64,000 bases of DNA from RYN-230 sp963844695 (GCA_963844695.1 CAWJPL010000028.1:768752-832751); one strand, 5' to 3'; positions 23,902-33,921 are shown, counted from the stretch's first letter. Numbers and translations: made by a program. The notes: generated by a model from the sequence alone, not told the origin.

Positions 23902-24483
23902 TCAGCGGTGCGACCGGCCTGGATCACCAGGGGCAAGCGTCCGATGCGTCCCCTGGCTGGGGTCGTACTCTTCCCGTTCGAAGTGGTACATGTTGTCGCC
24001 GAGGAGGATCAGTGAGTAGGGGCTGGGACCGGTGCCGAGGACATGGCCATGATTGTGGATGTCGCCGGGCGGGGTCAGCGTCGCGACGTCACCGCGGTGC
24101 ATGGCGCGGTCATCGGCCAGGCGCAGAGCAGGTTTCCCGTCCTCGTCGCGAATTGCCTCCCATCGTTGGTGGGTCTCCACTCCGCGGACGGGGGCGACCG
24201 CGACCCAGCAATGGTGGGAGTGGGTGTAGGCCATCACTCCGTCTGGCCGGTGGAACAACACCAGGCGGGGACCCCGTTCGGGCTGAACCAGCCACTTCCC
24301 TCCCGCCGTCTCAGGCGGCATCTCCGCGATCAGCGGACCGAGATACTCCTCGTCAGCGGCCAGCCCCACCAAGAGCCGGCCCACCTGATCCATATCGAGG
24401 ACGTCGCGCGAACGCAGTTCGTCGAGCTGAGCCAGGAAGTGGCGCAGCGGGCCCGGGAAAGCGTCGGTGCTCACCCTTCCCAC
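23902..24483 (-). CDS. Cupin, cysteine-dioxygenase-like
   Basis: 193 residues with a double-stranded beta-helix. First metal-binding motif: YTHSHHCWVAVAPVRGVETHQRWE (His-x-His and a downstream Glu); second: PPGDIHNHGH. This arrangement resembles the cysteine dioxygenase family, whose members oxidise thiols with Fe(II) and O2, but substrate residues cannot be assigned. Starts GTG at 24483 or GTG at 24474; neither has a clear ribosome site. Transcribed alone. Confidence 0.65.
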   Translation of the reverse strand: MGRVSTDAFPGPLRHFLAQLDELRSRDVLDMDQVGRLLVGLAADEEYLGPLIAEMPPETAGGKWLVQPERGPRLVLFHRPDGVMAYTHSHHCWVAVAPVRGVETHQRWEAIRDEDGKPALRLADDRAMHRGDVATLTPPGDIHNHGHVLGTGPSPYSLILLGDNMYHFEREEYDPSQGTHRTLAPGDPGRSHR

Positions 24484-24669
24484 CCCCTCACACAGGTCGG
24501 CTCTCCGGAACTCGGGTGGTGCGTGTTCCGCCCGCGGCTGACGCGTCCGCCTCGGCGATGGCGCAGCCTCAGGGGTGTGCTGAGCACGCGGGCGGCAGTC
24601 TGCTCTGCCGACTCAACCGCCGGGCCCAGGCGCGGGCGTCGCCCTTCGGCCTGAACGCCCGGGCCTACG

Positions 24670-26269
24670 ATGCCGACCATGGACAGCGCGGCGCCCCGGC
24701 CCCTCCGACTCGGTTGTTTCGACGTCCGGAACGGCGGGTCTTCGCGGCGGACGACTCGCTGCCTATCGCGGCCGAAATCGACGCCGCCACGGGGGAGACC
24801 GTGCGGGTGTTCAGCTGGCCCTTGTCCGGGGATCACCGGGGCCGTCCCGCCGCGCTCGACATCCTGGCCCGCGACGACTCGGTACTGATCGCGTCACCCG
24901 CCGCGGGCGGAATCGTCGAGATCGACCGCAGGTCAGGGGCGGGTCACGACCATACCGCTCGACGCCGACGCCGGCACCTTGCTCGCCACGGGGGACGCGA
25001 TCTGGGCCGTGGGCCGGCCCGACTGGGACGAGCCGCCGGCCGGGCGCCCGGGCGGGAAGCGCCCGGTCGTCTGGGAAGAGCCGACGGACGAAGAGATAGC
25101 CCGCCATCAGGACATGATGCGGCACCTGCGCTTCCCTGGGACTGACCCGCTCGATGACGAGGAGGGCAGGCGCACGACCGTCGCCGACTGGCGGGACGCG
25201 GAGGGCGACTTCGAGGCTCTGATGCCCCCGACGCCGATCTGGCGGGTGTCCGCGGGTACGGTCCGCCGGATCGGGGTCGATCTGGAGCAGCCGATCCTCG
25301 CGGCGGCCGGCGGCAAGCTCGCCGGGGTCTGCCGGCTCCCCAGCGACCCGATTGTCAAGCACCTGAGCCCCGGTGCCGGTTCGGTCTCCTGGCGTTATCC
25401 CGGCACGGTCGTGGTGATCGACGACACGGGGACGCTGGATGTCCTGGGCCCGGTGCCCGGGAGCGGCGGCGCTGTCTGCGCGGATGACGGGGGCGTGTGG
25501 CTGCTCGGGTTCGAGGAGGAGGCTGACGATAGCCGGCCCCGCAGGTACACGAGGTCCAGGTCGCCGAAGGCCGGGTCAGGGAGGTTCCTGGCCTGCGGCC
25601 ACACCGGCCCGTGGCCGTCGTCAGCCGGTTCGTCGTCGACCTGGCGGAGCCGGACGACGGACGACGCGGAGGCAGATCCAGGCCACGGGTCTGCGGTCAT
25701 CCGGTTCCTGCCGGCTGACGGCGGGCAGCCCTGGACGGCGGGCCCAGCGGTGCTCGGCCGTAACGTGCTAGCCCGGGCCCGGGGTCGGGGAGATCTGGCT
25801 CGCTGATCCCGGGGCCAGCGCGCTCGTCGCTGCGGCTCCCGGCCGCTCCGGGGTGCGCGAGCTGCCGATCAGCCTCGACTGCCGGCCCTGGATGCCGCGG
25901 CCGGAGCTCCCGGCCGGCTTGGACTCACAGCAGTTCGAGCACGACCAGCTGGACTGTCTCCGCGGAGCGTTCCTGGGCGGATGGCAGACCTCGGAGGGGG
26001 ACACGGAGCCGTTCATCGAGGGCGTCATCTTCGACTCGATCGAGCTGCGGGGCCAGTTCCCCGAGGCGGTCATCGTGGCCCTGTTCCACGCCGCGGATCG
26101 CCCGGGAGTCCAGTTCGGCCGCCGGTGGCGGCTCTACGACGAGCTGGGGAACCAAGTCGATCACGAATACGCCGACATCCACCTCATGGAAGACGTGAAG
26201 TCCGCCGGCAGCGGCTTGCCACCGGTAGACAGCTGTGTCACTGATGAGGCTGGGGTGGCCTGGTACTAG
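24670..26269 (+). pseudogene. Propeller-like protein gene with many frame changes
   Basis: Pieces in all three frames join into one protein of about 530 residues: PTMDSAAPRPLRLGCFDVRNG (from 24670), FAADDSLPIAAEIDAATGETVRVFSWPL, then LATGDAIWAVGRPDWDEPP through VVIDDTGTLDVLGPVPG, a stretch in another frame at about 25540-25665 (VHEVQVAEGRVREVPGLRP), and finally RELPISLDCRPWMPRP to the stop at 26269. Repeated strand patterns such as GDAIWAVG and DDGGVWLLG suggest a beta-propeller. At least five shifts are needed. No specific family recognised. It is either a decayed gene or a badly sequenced one. Confidence 0.5.
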
Positions 26270-26333
26270 CGGAGCGTCTGGCCCTATCCAGGAGCCGTGG
26301 GTCCGCGTCACGCCTGTTGGCAGGCGCACTCCC

Positions 26334-27710
26334 TCAGGAGAAGCCGCCGCCTCCGCCGAAGTCGCCGCCCCCGCCGAAGTCGCCGCCCGCCGAAGTCGCG
26401 GCCCCGCCAAAGTCCCCGCCGCCGAAGTCCCCGGCGTTGCCAGAATCCCCGTCTCCGAAGTTCCCGCCACCGAAGTCCCCGCCGTTGCCGGAACCCCCGT
26501 CCCCGAAGTTCCCGTCGTAGCCACCATTGCTGTAGTCGCCGAAATAGCCGGGGTACCCGAAGCCGGAGGAGAGCGCCTCGCCGAGCAGGAACCCGGTGAA
26601 CATGCCGGGGAGGAACCCGAAGCCGCCCCAGTACGCTGGGGCGAAGCCCGCGTTCACGTAGTTGACCGGTGCCCCGCGGACCTCCACCGTCCTGATCGTG
26701 GGCTCGATTCCCTGCTCCACCTTGCGCGCGTCGTCAGCGCAGGCAGGCACTAGCCGCGGCGGGCCCCCGCCGGGGGGCGTCCACAGCACGTCGCGCACGG
26801 ACAGGCCATGTCGGGGATCGAAGAAGCACAGGGGACGCGGGTCGGGCTTCGGCTCCCCGGCGGCCACGGCCTGGGCGCTGGCCAGGTGGTACTGGCCCTC
26901 GGCGATGGCCTGGCTGACTGCGCCCATGTCCTTCACGCTGCGGGCCGCGTCGAGGGCCGCAGTGCCCCGCTCGTACGCGTTCAGCGCCGCGGCCTGCTCG
27001 GCGGCCGCCTCGGGGGTGGTGCGGATCGAGACGTCGGCGTCGTGGTCGGTCAGGCTGGTGCTCAGCGCGATCAGATCATCCTGCGCGGCCGCCTTGGCGT
27101 CCTTCAGTTCCTGCTGACGGCGCCTGCGGATGGGCCGCCAGATCAGGAGACCACCCAGCACGGCCAATGCGGCGATGACCCCCACGACGATCAGGGCGGT
27201 GGTCAGCACGTGTGACGAACCGCTGGCCGTGCTGCCCGCCGAGCCGGAGCCCGAGCCCGAAGCCGCCTGCTGCTGCACGTCCTTCACGAACCCCGTCAGG
27301 GCCGCGGCAATGTTCCCGTCCGCCTGGTGCTGCCTGACCACCTCGGTCGCGATAGCAGCGGCGCCGTGATCGGCCAGCATGCCCTTGTTGTAGGCGCCGA
27401 AGTGCCGGAGCCTGCTATCCAGGAACCCCACCGTGAACTGGGCGTTCCCGTTCAGGTCGCTGATGATCTGCCGCATCGCGCTGTCGTAGCCGGACGTCCC
27501 GGACGGGGCGGCGACCACCCAGATGTCGTCCGCGCCGATCTGGCGTTCCAGCTGCGCCTCCTGGCCCGCGGAGATCAGCGACCGGGCGCTGCCGCTCACG
27601 CAGACATGCTGCTGGGCGAGGCACTGCGCGAGCGTGCTGGCGCTGGCCGGGGCGGCGAACAACCCGGTCCCGGTGAACACCAGCGCAGCGGCCATGAGCA
27701 GTTTTTTCAT
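26334..27710 (-). CDS. Secreted/membrane protein with TPM-like domain and Gly-rich tail
   Basis: 458 residues. ATG at 27710 with AGGAGG 8 nt upstream. A signal peptide (MKKLLMAAALVFTGTGLFAAPASA) leads into an extracellular domain of about 130 residues (DDIWVVAAPSGTSGYDSAMRQI), a Ser/Gly linker, one TM segment (LTTALIVVGVIAALAVLGGLLIW) with stop-transfer RRRRQQ, then a cytoplasmic helical region and a C-terminal Gly-Asp-Phe-rich tail of about 70 residues. The order resembles TPM/YgcG-type membrane proteins. Function unknown. Confidence 0.72.
   Translation of the reverse strand: MKKLLMAAALVFTGTGLFAAPASASTLAQCLAQQHVCVSGSARSLISAGQEAQLERQIGADDIWVVAAPSGTSGYDSAMRQIISDLNGNAQFTVGFLDSRLRHFGAYNKGMLADHGAAAIATEVVRQHQADGNIAAALTGFVKDVQQQAASGSGSGSAGSTASGSSHVLTTALIVVGVIAALAVLGGLLIWRPIRRRRQQELKDAKAAAQDDLIALSTSLTDHDADVSIRTTPEAAAEQAAALNAYERGTAALDAARSVKDMGAVSQAIAEGQYHLASAQAVAAGEPKPDPRPLCFFDPRHGLSVRDVLWTPPGGGPPRLVPACADDARKVEQGIEPTIRTVEVRGAPVNYVNAGFAPAYWGGFGFLPGMFTGFLLGEALSSGFGYPGYFGDYSNGGYDGNFGDGGSGNGGDFGGGNFGDGDSGNAGDFGGGDFGGAATSAGGDFGGGGDFGGGGGFS
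26340..26520 (-). repeat. Degenerate repeats encoding a DFGGG-rich tail
   Basis: Short GC-rich degenerate repeats (period 9-30 bp, core CCGAAGT-CGCC or CCCC on the + strand) encode FGGG/DFGGG/NFGDG units at the C-terminus of the protein above. A likely site of slippage and copy-number variation. Confidence 0.75.
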
Positions 27711-27876
27711 ACCCTTGACCTCCTGCAGGGCGAGCCTTGAGCAAAGAGTAGGCGGTCCCGGTGATCCGGCGGGCAACACGCTGGGCAAACGAGACGCCGC
27801 AGTGCAGACCAGGCCGGTGACGCGAGGAAACGCGTCGTCTTGTCTGCTGGGGCAATGAGCGGTGTGGCGACGTCCT

Positions 27877-28681
27877 TCAGGCGGACTCTGCTTCTGAGGC
27901 GTATTCGGCGGGTGAGAGCCCGACGACGAGACGGAAGTCGCGGGTGAAGTGGGCGTGGTCGTAGTAGCCGAGCTCGAGGGCGAGGCTGGTCCAGGGCACG
28001 GGGCGTGCCCCGGCGATGCGCTCGACCGCCTGGTGGATGCGCAGCCGCTTGAGTACCCATTTCGGGTTCACGCCGACATACCGTCGGAAGAGTCGCTGCA
28101 GTGTCCGCGGAGCGACGTGGTGCCTGGCCGCGATCTGCCGACGCGGGCGTTCGGGTCCAGGTCCTGCATGCTGCGGATCACGTCGCCGACAAGATCGAGC
28201 GCGGGGTCCCGCACGTCAGCGCTCGGGGCCAGTCGTCCCTCTATCTCGGTGACCGCTGCGTCTAGGCGGTGCTCGTCAGTGCTGTCGATAGCACTGGGGT
28301 CCAGCATGCCGCCGGGCAGGCGGGTACCGGTGTGAGCGGTCGGTGATCGTGGCGGCGCTGATGCCGGTGATGGCGGTGAAGGCCCCCGGCTTGAACTTTG
28401 TGCCCACCGCCCATCCCGGCCGTGCAGCGCCGGACGTCGCGGCAGGTCGGGCCTGCCCACACGCTGGCGCCCTGGGGTTCGACGACGAGGTTGACCGAGG
28501 GATACGGGAGGATCTCCTGCCGGAAGGGCGGCCGCCCGCGAAGGTCCCACTGCACGATCCAGTGCCGGTTGACAAGTCGCTCAAGCGACGGCGAGGGCGG
28601 GCGGCTTTCGAGGATGAAGGAGCGGTCGCGCTCCCAGGGGCGCACGAGACCGTGGTTGCCGGCGGGCGGGGTTGCGGGCAT
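27877..28681 (-). pseudogene. AraC-family regulator, frameshifted
   Basis: Fragments in three frames build an AraC/XylS-type regulator of about 265 residues. N-terminal ligand domain: LERLVNRHWIVQWDLRGRPPF, LPYPSVNLVVEP and, in another frame, KFKPGAFTAITGISAATITDR. Linker: DAAVTEIEGRLAPSADVRDPALDLVGDVI. The C-terminal double HTH reads YVGVNPKWVLKRLRIHQAVERIAG and ELGYYDHAHFTRDFRLVVGLSP, ending at 27877. At least three frame changes fall between about 28110 and 28450. It is divergent from the ABM-cupin gene, which it may have controlled. Confidence 0.75.
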
Positions 28682-28731
28682 AGGCGGATTATTCCAAGAC
28701 GGGCCGCGTCGGCAAGCTTACGGTCGATCTC

Positions 28732-29269
28732 ATGGCTCAGGCTTCACCTGTGATCCGCACTGCGACCTTCCGGGCCCGCGCCGGCACGTCCGGCGCTGGC
28801 TGGCGGCTGCTGCATGCCGCTGCGCTCGTCACGGAGGTACCCGGTTGCGAGGTGTGGCTCGTGCACCGCGATCAAGACGATGCGGACATCATCCGCTGTG
28901 AGCGAGATGTGGGCAGGCCGGAAGCAGTGCGCCGACGCGCTCGGTCTTCTGGGGGCGGGTGAGAACGCCGCCGAAGTCATGCGGCTGGTCGCTGAGCCCC
29001 CGAGGTTGTGGAGGGGCATCCGCTGGGGGGCGCCCGCATGGCCCGCGGCGAAACCGGCGCGACCGTGTTCTCGATCCCGGACGCGCCCGACCTGTCGCCG
29101 GGCACCGAGCTGCCCGGCCGCTACGGGCTCGGCCAGGTCGGGGAGGCGCGCTACGTCCGCGAGCGGCCCGGCGCGGACGCTGGCCGGCCGGGACGAGCTC
29201 GAAGTGCTCGCCTTCGGGTCGCATGTCCCAGGCGATGGCGAGATGGTCAGCGATTGGCCTGCGTCATGA
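28732..29269 (+). pseudogene. ABM-cupin fusion gene lacking the cupin core
   Basis: Starts like an antibiotic-biosynthesis-monooxygenase (ABM) domain: PVIRTATFRARAG, PGCEVWLVHRDQDDADII, then (new frame) SEMWAGRKQCADALGLLGAGENAAEVMRLV. It continues into the linker and first strand of a cupin (ATVFSIPDAPDLS, RYGLGQVGEARYVRE), then jumps directly to the cupin's last strand (DELEVLAFGSHVPGDGEMVSDWP). About 60 residues with the metal-binding histidines are absent, and at least two frame changes occur. The stop overlaps the next ATG. Non-functional as written. Confidence 0.68.
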
Positions 29270-29686
29270 GTGACGCGCGGCGCCGCGCGGGGGAGGTTCT
29301 CTGGTTCGCGACGCAGGCGGATCTTGAAGCGTGGCTCAGCGGAAACCACGGGCGAAGCCCCGGCGTCTGGCTCGCGATCGCCAAGAAGGGGGCGTCCCGC
29401 CGGACCGTCAGCTGCGCCCGCCAGGGCTGGCCGAGGTCGAGCGCGCCCGAGCCGACGGCCGCTGGGACAACGCCTACGAGGGGCGCGCACCGCGGCCATT
29501 CCCGGCGACCTCCAGCGCGAGCTGGACCCCGACCCGACAGCCGCTGCTGCATTCGCCGGCTTGGACTCCCGCAACCGCTACGCAATTATCTGGCGTCTCA
29601 ACGCCGCCAAACGGCCAGAGACCCGGGCCCGGCGGCTGGCGGACTACCTCGGCATGCTCCGCCGTGGTGAACGCCTCCACGAATAA
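29266..29686 (+). pseudogene. YdeI/OmpD-associated-like gene with internal deletion
   Basis: Begins EVLWFATQADLEAWLSGNHGRSPGVWLAIAKKG, the start of the YdeI family, then in a second frame LAEVERARADGRWDNAYEG and in a third IPGDLQRELDPDPTAAAAFAGLDSRNRYAIIWRLNAAKRPETRARRL to the stop at 29686. The family's middle section of about 50 residues (normally with the conserved CYGWIDG) is missing between the first and second pieces. So it has one internal deletion plus two frame changes. Coupled to the damaged ABM-cupin gene by ATGA. Confidence 0.68.
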
Positions 29687-29689
29687 GCG

Positions 29690-30070
29690 CGCCTGCAGTT
29701 CCGGTTACCGGGATATCTGCCTCGGCGGCGGTAGGGCCGGCGTTGAAATTCGGCTGCTCCTGTGCGATGCGCGCACGTGCGGGTGATCTCCTTGACACCG
29801 GCAAGGTAGAGCAGGCTGATGGCGGCGATTATCACTTTCGAAAACCCTGTTCCAGAGCCAGAAGGCCCTGGCAGAAGAGTCTTTAGGCATGGGTCTTGCA
29901 GCCCGCATGAATAAGGATATCGCCTCTGGAGTGGGCCTGCGGATATTCCATAGGCTGGTCATACGAATCGTTCTCGGGGACATCCGGATCACCGGAATCC
30001 GTCCGGATAACGGTGGCTCAGTGCAGAACTGGCACTGGTCCTGGCACGCACACAACTGGGTGCCGTGATC
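29690..30070. other. Intergenic region, relatively AT-rich
   Basis: No coding region recognised. It contains two TCCGGAT-type repeats (about 29980-30010; ATCCGGAT is a palindrome) and AT-rich stretches suitable as a promoter for the following gene. No family or RNA recognised. Confidence 0.4.
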
Positions 30071-30082
30071 AGGAGGTCGACG

Positions 30083-30591
30083 ATGAATATCAGGATTAAC
30101 AAGGTGGCGGCGGTGATCGTCGGTGTCGTCGTGCTGCTGGCCCTGAGTGCCGGGGTCACCCTGCTGGTGACCAACCACGTCAACGCGCACAACCTCGCCG
30201 CCCAGCGCGCGGCGGCCACGGCCAGCCATAACCGCGCCGTGGCCAGCGCCAGCGCCCGGGCGCAGGACAAGGCCATCGCTGCCGCCAGCCGTAAGGCTGA
30301 GAATGCGATCAGGGCCGCTCGGCGTGCCGCGAGCAAGCCTCGCCGGCGCCCGTGGTGGTCCAGCCCGCACCCGCCGCCGCTGGCAACTCCCAGTACGTCA
30401 ACGACATCCTGGCCGCTGGCATCGTGGCTCCGGCCGCGTGGATCACCACGACCGGCAACACGCTGTGCCAGGACTGGAACACCGATGGCGTTCCGGTGGC
30501 TGTGACGGACCAGACGGTCCTGGAAGCAGGCGGCATCCTGCCGCAGCACGTGGCCACGTTCGACGCCATTACCGCAGCCGACGTGTGCTGA
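30083..30591 (+). CDS. Membrane-anchored DUF732-like protein (one frameshift)
   Basis: ATG at 30083 with AGGAGG 6 nt upstream. One N-terminal TM segment (VAAVIVGVVVLLALSAGVTLLV), an Ala-rich helical linker (QRAAATASHNRAVASASARAQ), then in a second frame after about 30340 a small extracytoplasmic domain: YVNDILAAGIVAPAAWITTTGNTLCQDW to ITAADVC. Two Cys frame this domain, as in DUF732-like proteins. About 168 residues when joined. Function unknown. Confidence 0.6.
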
Positions 30592-30658
30592 CAGTAATTC
30601 CAAAGTGAGGGCGAACCCTCTAAGAGTCCGTGGCGCAAGGGCGCACCCTGGATGATGG

Positions 30659-31410
30659 CTAGGCGCTGTGGAAGCTGGCCGTGGCCAGGACGGTGCCGCC
30701 TGGCCCGACCAGCCGCGCGCCGGTGAGCGGCCCCTGGTTCGCAGGGACCGGATTGCCCCAGTAGCCGCGGCCGTCGGTCAGCCGGAACGAGCCGACGGTG
30801 GTGACGTGGCCGTCCCCGCTTTCCACCTGGCAGATCACGGTGCCGTTCCCGGCGGGTATGTACACGGACATGTACAGCCACGGTGAGCTGCCCTCGTAGA
30901 GAAAGACCTTTCCCGCGGCCTGGTGGCTGGCGGAGAGCAGGGTGGCGGAGCTCAGCGGGGCCCCGGCTGGAGCCGGGGTGCCGGGCCGCAGGCCCCACCC
31001 GCCCAGGCCCGCCGCGACGACCGCCAGGGTGACGGCCGCCAGGGCGAGCGCCCGCCGGGTTCGCCCGGCCGGCCTGGCCTGGCCGGCCGGGGCCGGGTGA
31101 GCAGGCTTGCGGCCCAGGAAGGCCAGCCGCCAGTCCAGCCAGTCCGGCTGGCCGGACTCGGGGCCGGCGCGGCGAGGCCGAGCCGGTCCATCACCCGCGC
31201 CTCGAATCCCGCGGGAGGCTCCACGTTGGGCAGCAGCCCCAGCAGCCCCTCGCCGGTCGCCGTCAGCTGGCGAACTTCCTCACGGCACGAGGCACAGTGG
31301 TCCAGGTGCGCGAGCGCTTGGGCGCGCTCGCGCCCGGTCAGGACACCGAGCGCCAGTTCGGCGGCGACGTCTGAGAACTCGTGGCATCCCATCTCGTTCA
31401 GCTCATTCAT
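30659..31410 (-). CDS. Anti-sigma factor, RskA-like (frameshifted)
   Basis: Membrane anti-sigma factor for the adjacent ECF sigma. The N-terminal zinc anti-sigma domain contains CHEFSDVAAELALGVL and the H-x3-C-x2-C motif in HLDHCASCREEV. An Arg/Pro-rich stretch in which the TM helix must lie is read in mixed frames. The C-terminal RskA domain reads MSVYIPAGNGTVICQVESG and GYWGNPVPANQGPLTGARLV. At least two frame changes fall between about 30870 and 31230. Its start overlaps the sigma stop by 8 nt. Likely released by regulated proteolysis, as in the SigK/RskA system. Confidence 0.8.
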
Positions 31411-31984
31411 TACCGGCCTCCTCCGGGAGGTAGGCGGCCCGCAGTTTCTGCATCCCGTCCCTGATCCGGGTCTTCGCGGTACCCAGGGGGATGTGCTCGC
31501 TGTCAGCGATCTGCTGCGCCGTCATGCCGTAGATACCGGCCATGGCCACGGCCCGGGCCTGCGGCTCTGGCAGCCTGGCCAGCGTGCGGCGCAGTTCCGC
31601 GGCGTTGTCGTGGGCTTCGGCGACCCGCTCCGGTGTGTCGGTCACCGCGGTGAGGATAGCGGGAAGGTCGTCCGGGTCCATGGGGGTCGAGGTCCGCGCG
31701 CGCACCACGTCGACGGCGAGGTTGTGGGTGATGGTCCTCAGCCAGGCCCGGACGGAGCCGCGGCGCGAGTCAAACACCTGAGCGTGCCGCCAGGCCTGCT
31801 CGAAGGCCTGCTGGGCCACGTCCTCCGCCGTCTTGGTGTCCCCGACCACGGTCATCGCTGCGCCGTAGACGAGTGCCTGGAAGCGGCGCACGAACGCGAG
31901 CGACAGCTCAGCGTCGCCGGCGCCCAGGCCTGCGAGCAGCGTCTCGTCTGGTAGCTGGTCGGTCGAGGTTCCCACTATGCGCAC
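31403..31984 (-). CDS. ECF sigma factor, SigK-like
   Basis: 193 residues. Region 2: AFVRRFQALVYGAAMTVVGDTKTAEDVAQQAFEQAWRHA; region 4: LPEPQARAVAMAGIYGMTAQQIADSEHIPLGTAKTRIRDGMQKLR. Compact, without the SnoaL domain seen in the other sigma factors of this window, in agreement with having a separate anti-sigma factor overlapping its 3' end. Likely controls itself and extracytoplasmic stress genes; candidate targets are the membrane genes at 32.1-34.5 kb. Confidence 0.9.
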   Translation of the reverse strand: MRIVGTSTDQLPDETLLAGLGAGDAELSLAFVRRFQALVYGAAMTVVGDTKTAEDVAQQAFEQAWRHAQVFDSRRGSVRAWLRTITHNLAVDVVRARTSTPMDPDDLPAILTAVTDTPERVAEAHDNAAELRRTLARLPEPQARAVAMAGIYGMTAQQIADSEHIPLGTAKTRIRDGMQKLRAAYLPEEAGNE

Positions 31985-32070
31985 ACACTACATACGGGTG
32001 ACGGCCGGAAAGAGATTGGATCTCAGCGCATGAACTGGGCGAATTCTCCGGCCGCGATCCCGGGCAGCCG

Positions 32071-32105
32071 TCCAGGCCAGCGGGACAGGGTCCCGCTGGC
32101 CTGGA
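32071..32105 (-). terminator. Strong hairpin terminator
   Basis: Perfect 16-bp arms (32071-32086 and 32090-32105) with a 3-nt loop, just after the stop of the four-TM protein gene at 32121 and before the sigma gene start. It ends the leftward 34.5-32.1 kb unit. Confidence 0.7.
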
Positions 32106-32120
32106 GGGGCCTGCAGGACG

Positions 32121-32636
32121 CTAGCGCCGTACTGGCCGGGGTCCGGGGCGGGCGGCCAGGACGAGAGCGGCGGCGGCAGCCAGCACGGCCGCACCGGCGA
32201 ACTCCACCACCAGTGAGCTCATGGCGTAGGGGACGGCCAGGCTTTCCCGGAAGCCGAACAGGCTGACGTTGACACTGAGCAGCAGCCCGGCGGCCGTGGC
32301 GGCCATCGTGACCGCGCCGGCAGCCAGCAGGACCACGCGGCGGAAGACGGCCAGCACCACGGCCAGCACGATGCTCACGACGCCCTGGATCAGGAACAGC
32401 GGCCCGATCACGGAGATGCTCCGGTAGCCGTCAGACCACAGCTGAAGATGGATCACGCCGGACCACACCATCAGGGCGGCCCCGGCGACGGCCAGGACGT
32501 TGACCGCCCAGCGCGCGCCGGGTGACTTCATCCTGGCTGGCCCCCGGGCCAGCAGCCGGCCAGCCCGGCCCGGGACACTGTCCCTGCGGCCGGAGTCGTG
32601 CTCCCGGAGCATGGTGCTCGTGTGACTGGAATTCAT
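32121..32636 (-). CDS. Four-TM membrane protein of unknown function
   Basis: 171 residues. After a charged N-terminus it has four hydrophobic helices: WAVNVLAVAGAALMVWSGV, IGPLFLIQGVVSIVLAVVLAVF, VVLLAAGAVTMAATAAGLLL and a final Ala/Val-rich helix, ending in an Arg tail. The HLQLW-x6-IG motif after helix 1 recurs in actinobacterial small membrane proteins, but I cannot name a family with certainty. It lies downstream of the permease and lipoprotein genes, probably co-transcribed, and is followed by a terminator. Confidence 0.65.
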   Translation of the reverse strand: MNSSHTSTMLREHDSGRRDSVPGRAGRLLARGPARMKSPGARWAVNVLAVAGAALMVWSGVIHLQLWSDGYRSISVIGPLFLIQGVVSIVLAVVLAVFRRVVLLAAGAVTMAATAAGLLLSVNVSLFGFRESLAVPYAMSSLVVEFAGAAVLAAAAALVLAARPGPRPVRR

Positions 32637-32699
32637 CGGTCTGTCTCCTTATGGGTAGTGGTTCCGGCTGGTGAGGTGTCACGGCCGGCTGTTCTGGGG

Positions 32700-33913
32700 T
32701 CAGGTCACCGAATGCTGGATGGTGACCCAGAGGCCGTAGAGGGCGAACGCGGTGGCGACCACGGCCAGCGCCCAGGCGGGCAGGCGGCGGTCGTGCTGCC
32801 GCGCGGCGAACCGGGGGTAGACCGCGAAGACGATCAGCTGGCTGAGCCACAGCGCGACCAGCGACGGCTTGATCAGGAAGCTGTAGATCCGGTCCGGGTC
32901 GATGAGCGTGACCGGCGCGGACAGGACCAGGGCGGCGCCGAGGCGATGATGACCGGACGCAGGCGCCAGGAGGTGACGGTGGTGATGAGCCGGCTCAGGG
33001 CGAAGTACTCGGCGAGCATGACCCCGGCGACGCTGATGGCTACCCCGAGCCCGACTGCGACGGCGAACCCGTGCCCGGCGAAGCGCGCAGCCACGGCCAT
33101 CCCCGGGATGGGGGCCCGGGTGAGCGCCGGTGCGGCGGCCAGCGGCGCGACGGCGCCGATAACGAGGACGGCGGTCACCAGCCAGGCGGCGGTCAGGCCG
33201 CGCCGGATGGTGCGGGCCGGGCGGGCCAGCTCGCCGCCGAGGAACAACGGCAGGCTGCCGCAGACGTACAGCAGCGACGTCTGCGCCGCTGCGGTGGCCA
33301 GGGAACCGGCAGGCGCCGAGGCCGCGAAGCTGCTGGCCGGGACGGGCACGTGGATCAGGGTCACCCCGTCCAGGGCGGCGGCGACGACGATCTGGCCGGC
33401 CGCCAGCACGCCGGTGACCAGCAGCGCGGCGCGCCGCCCGGCGATCATCACCCCCGCCAGCGCCACCGGGATGGCGATCTCCAGAACCGGCTGGTAGCGC
33501 CGCTCGGCGGGCAGCACCGCGGGCAGCGTGTCGTAGACGATCTGCGCCGTGGTGTACAGCAGGTACAGCAGGTAGCTGACGACCCACAGTCCGGCCTGGA
33601 CCAGGGCGACCCGTCGCCCGGCCGCCGCCTCGACAAAGGAATACAGCCCGCCCGCCCCGTTGACCCGCCGTGCGTAGCGGAGCCAGATGACCAGCGGGAC
33701 AGCGAACAAGGCCACCGCGCCGGCCATGGCCAGCCCCGCCCCGGCGCTGGCCCCGGCCACTGCGGCCGGCGCGTACAGCGCGGCCAGGGCCAGTGGGCCG
33801 CCGAAAGCCGTCACCGCGAAGCCGGTGAAGGCCCACCCGCTGACCGGCCGCCCCGGGGAGCGGGGTGGCCGGCCAGCGTCAGGGCCCGCGAGGCGGGTCA
33901 GGAACGTGGTCAC
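32700..33913 (-). CDS. APC-superfamily permease (one frameshift)
   Basis: About 404 residues of a multi-TM amino-acid/polyamine-organocation-type transporter. It begins VTTFLTRLAG at GTG 33913, 8 nt after the lipoprotein stop, without its own ribosome site, suggesting coupling. Features: SGWAFTGFAVTAFGGPLAL, IWLRYARRVNGAGGLYSFVEAAAG (a typical helix 2-3 motif), GSLPLFLGGELARPARTI and LAEYFALSRL. The frame changes at about 32945; the last two helices (IKPSLVALWLSQLIVFAVYP and LPAWALAVVATAFALYGLWV) are in another frame and end at 32700. Substrate unknown. Confidence 0.75.
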
Positions 33914-33921
33914 CGGAGGGG

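Noticed and set aside
26341..26515. CRISPR-like or satellite repeat
   Set aside because: The repeats are in-frame codons for a Gly-rich tail, with no spacer-repeat structure.
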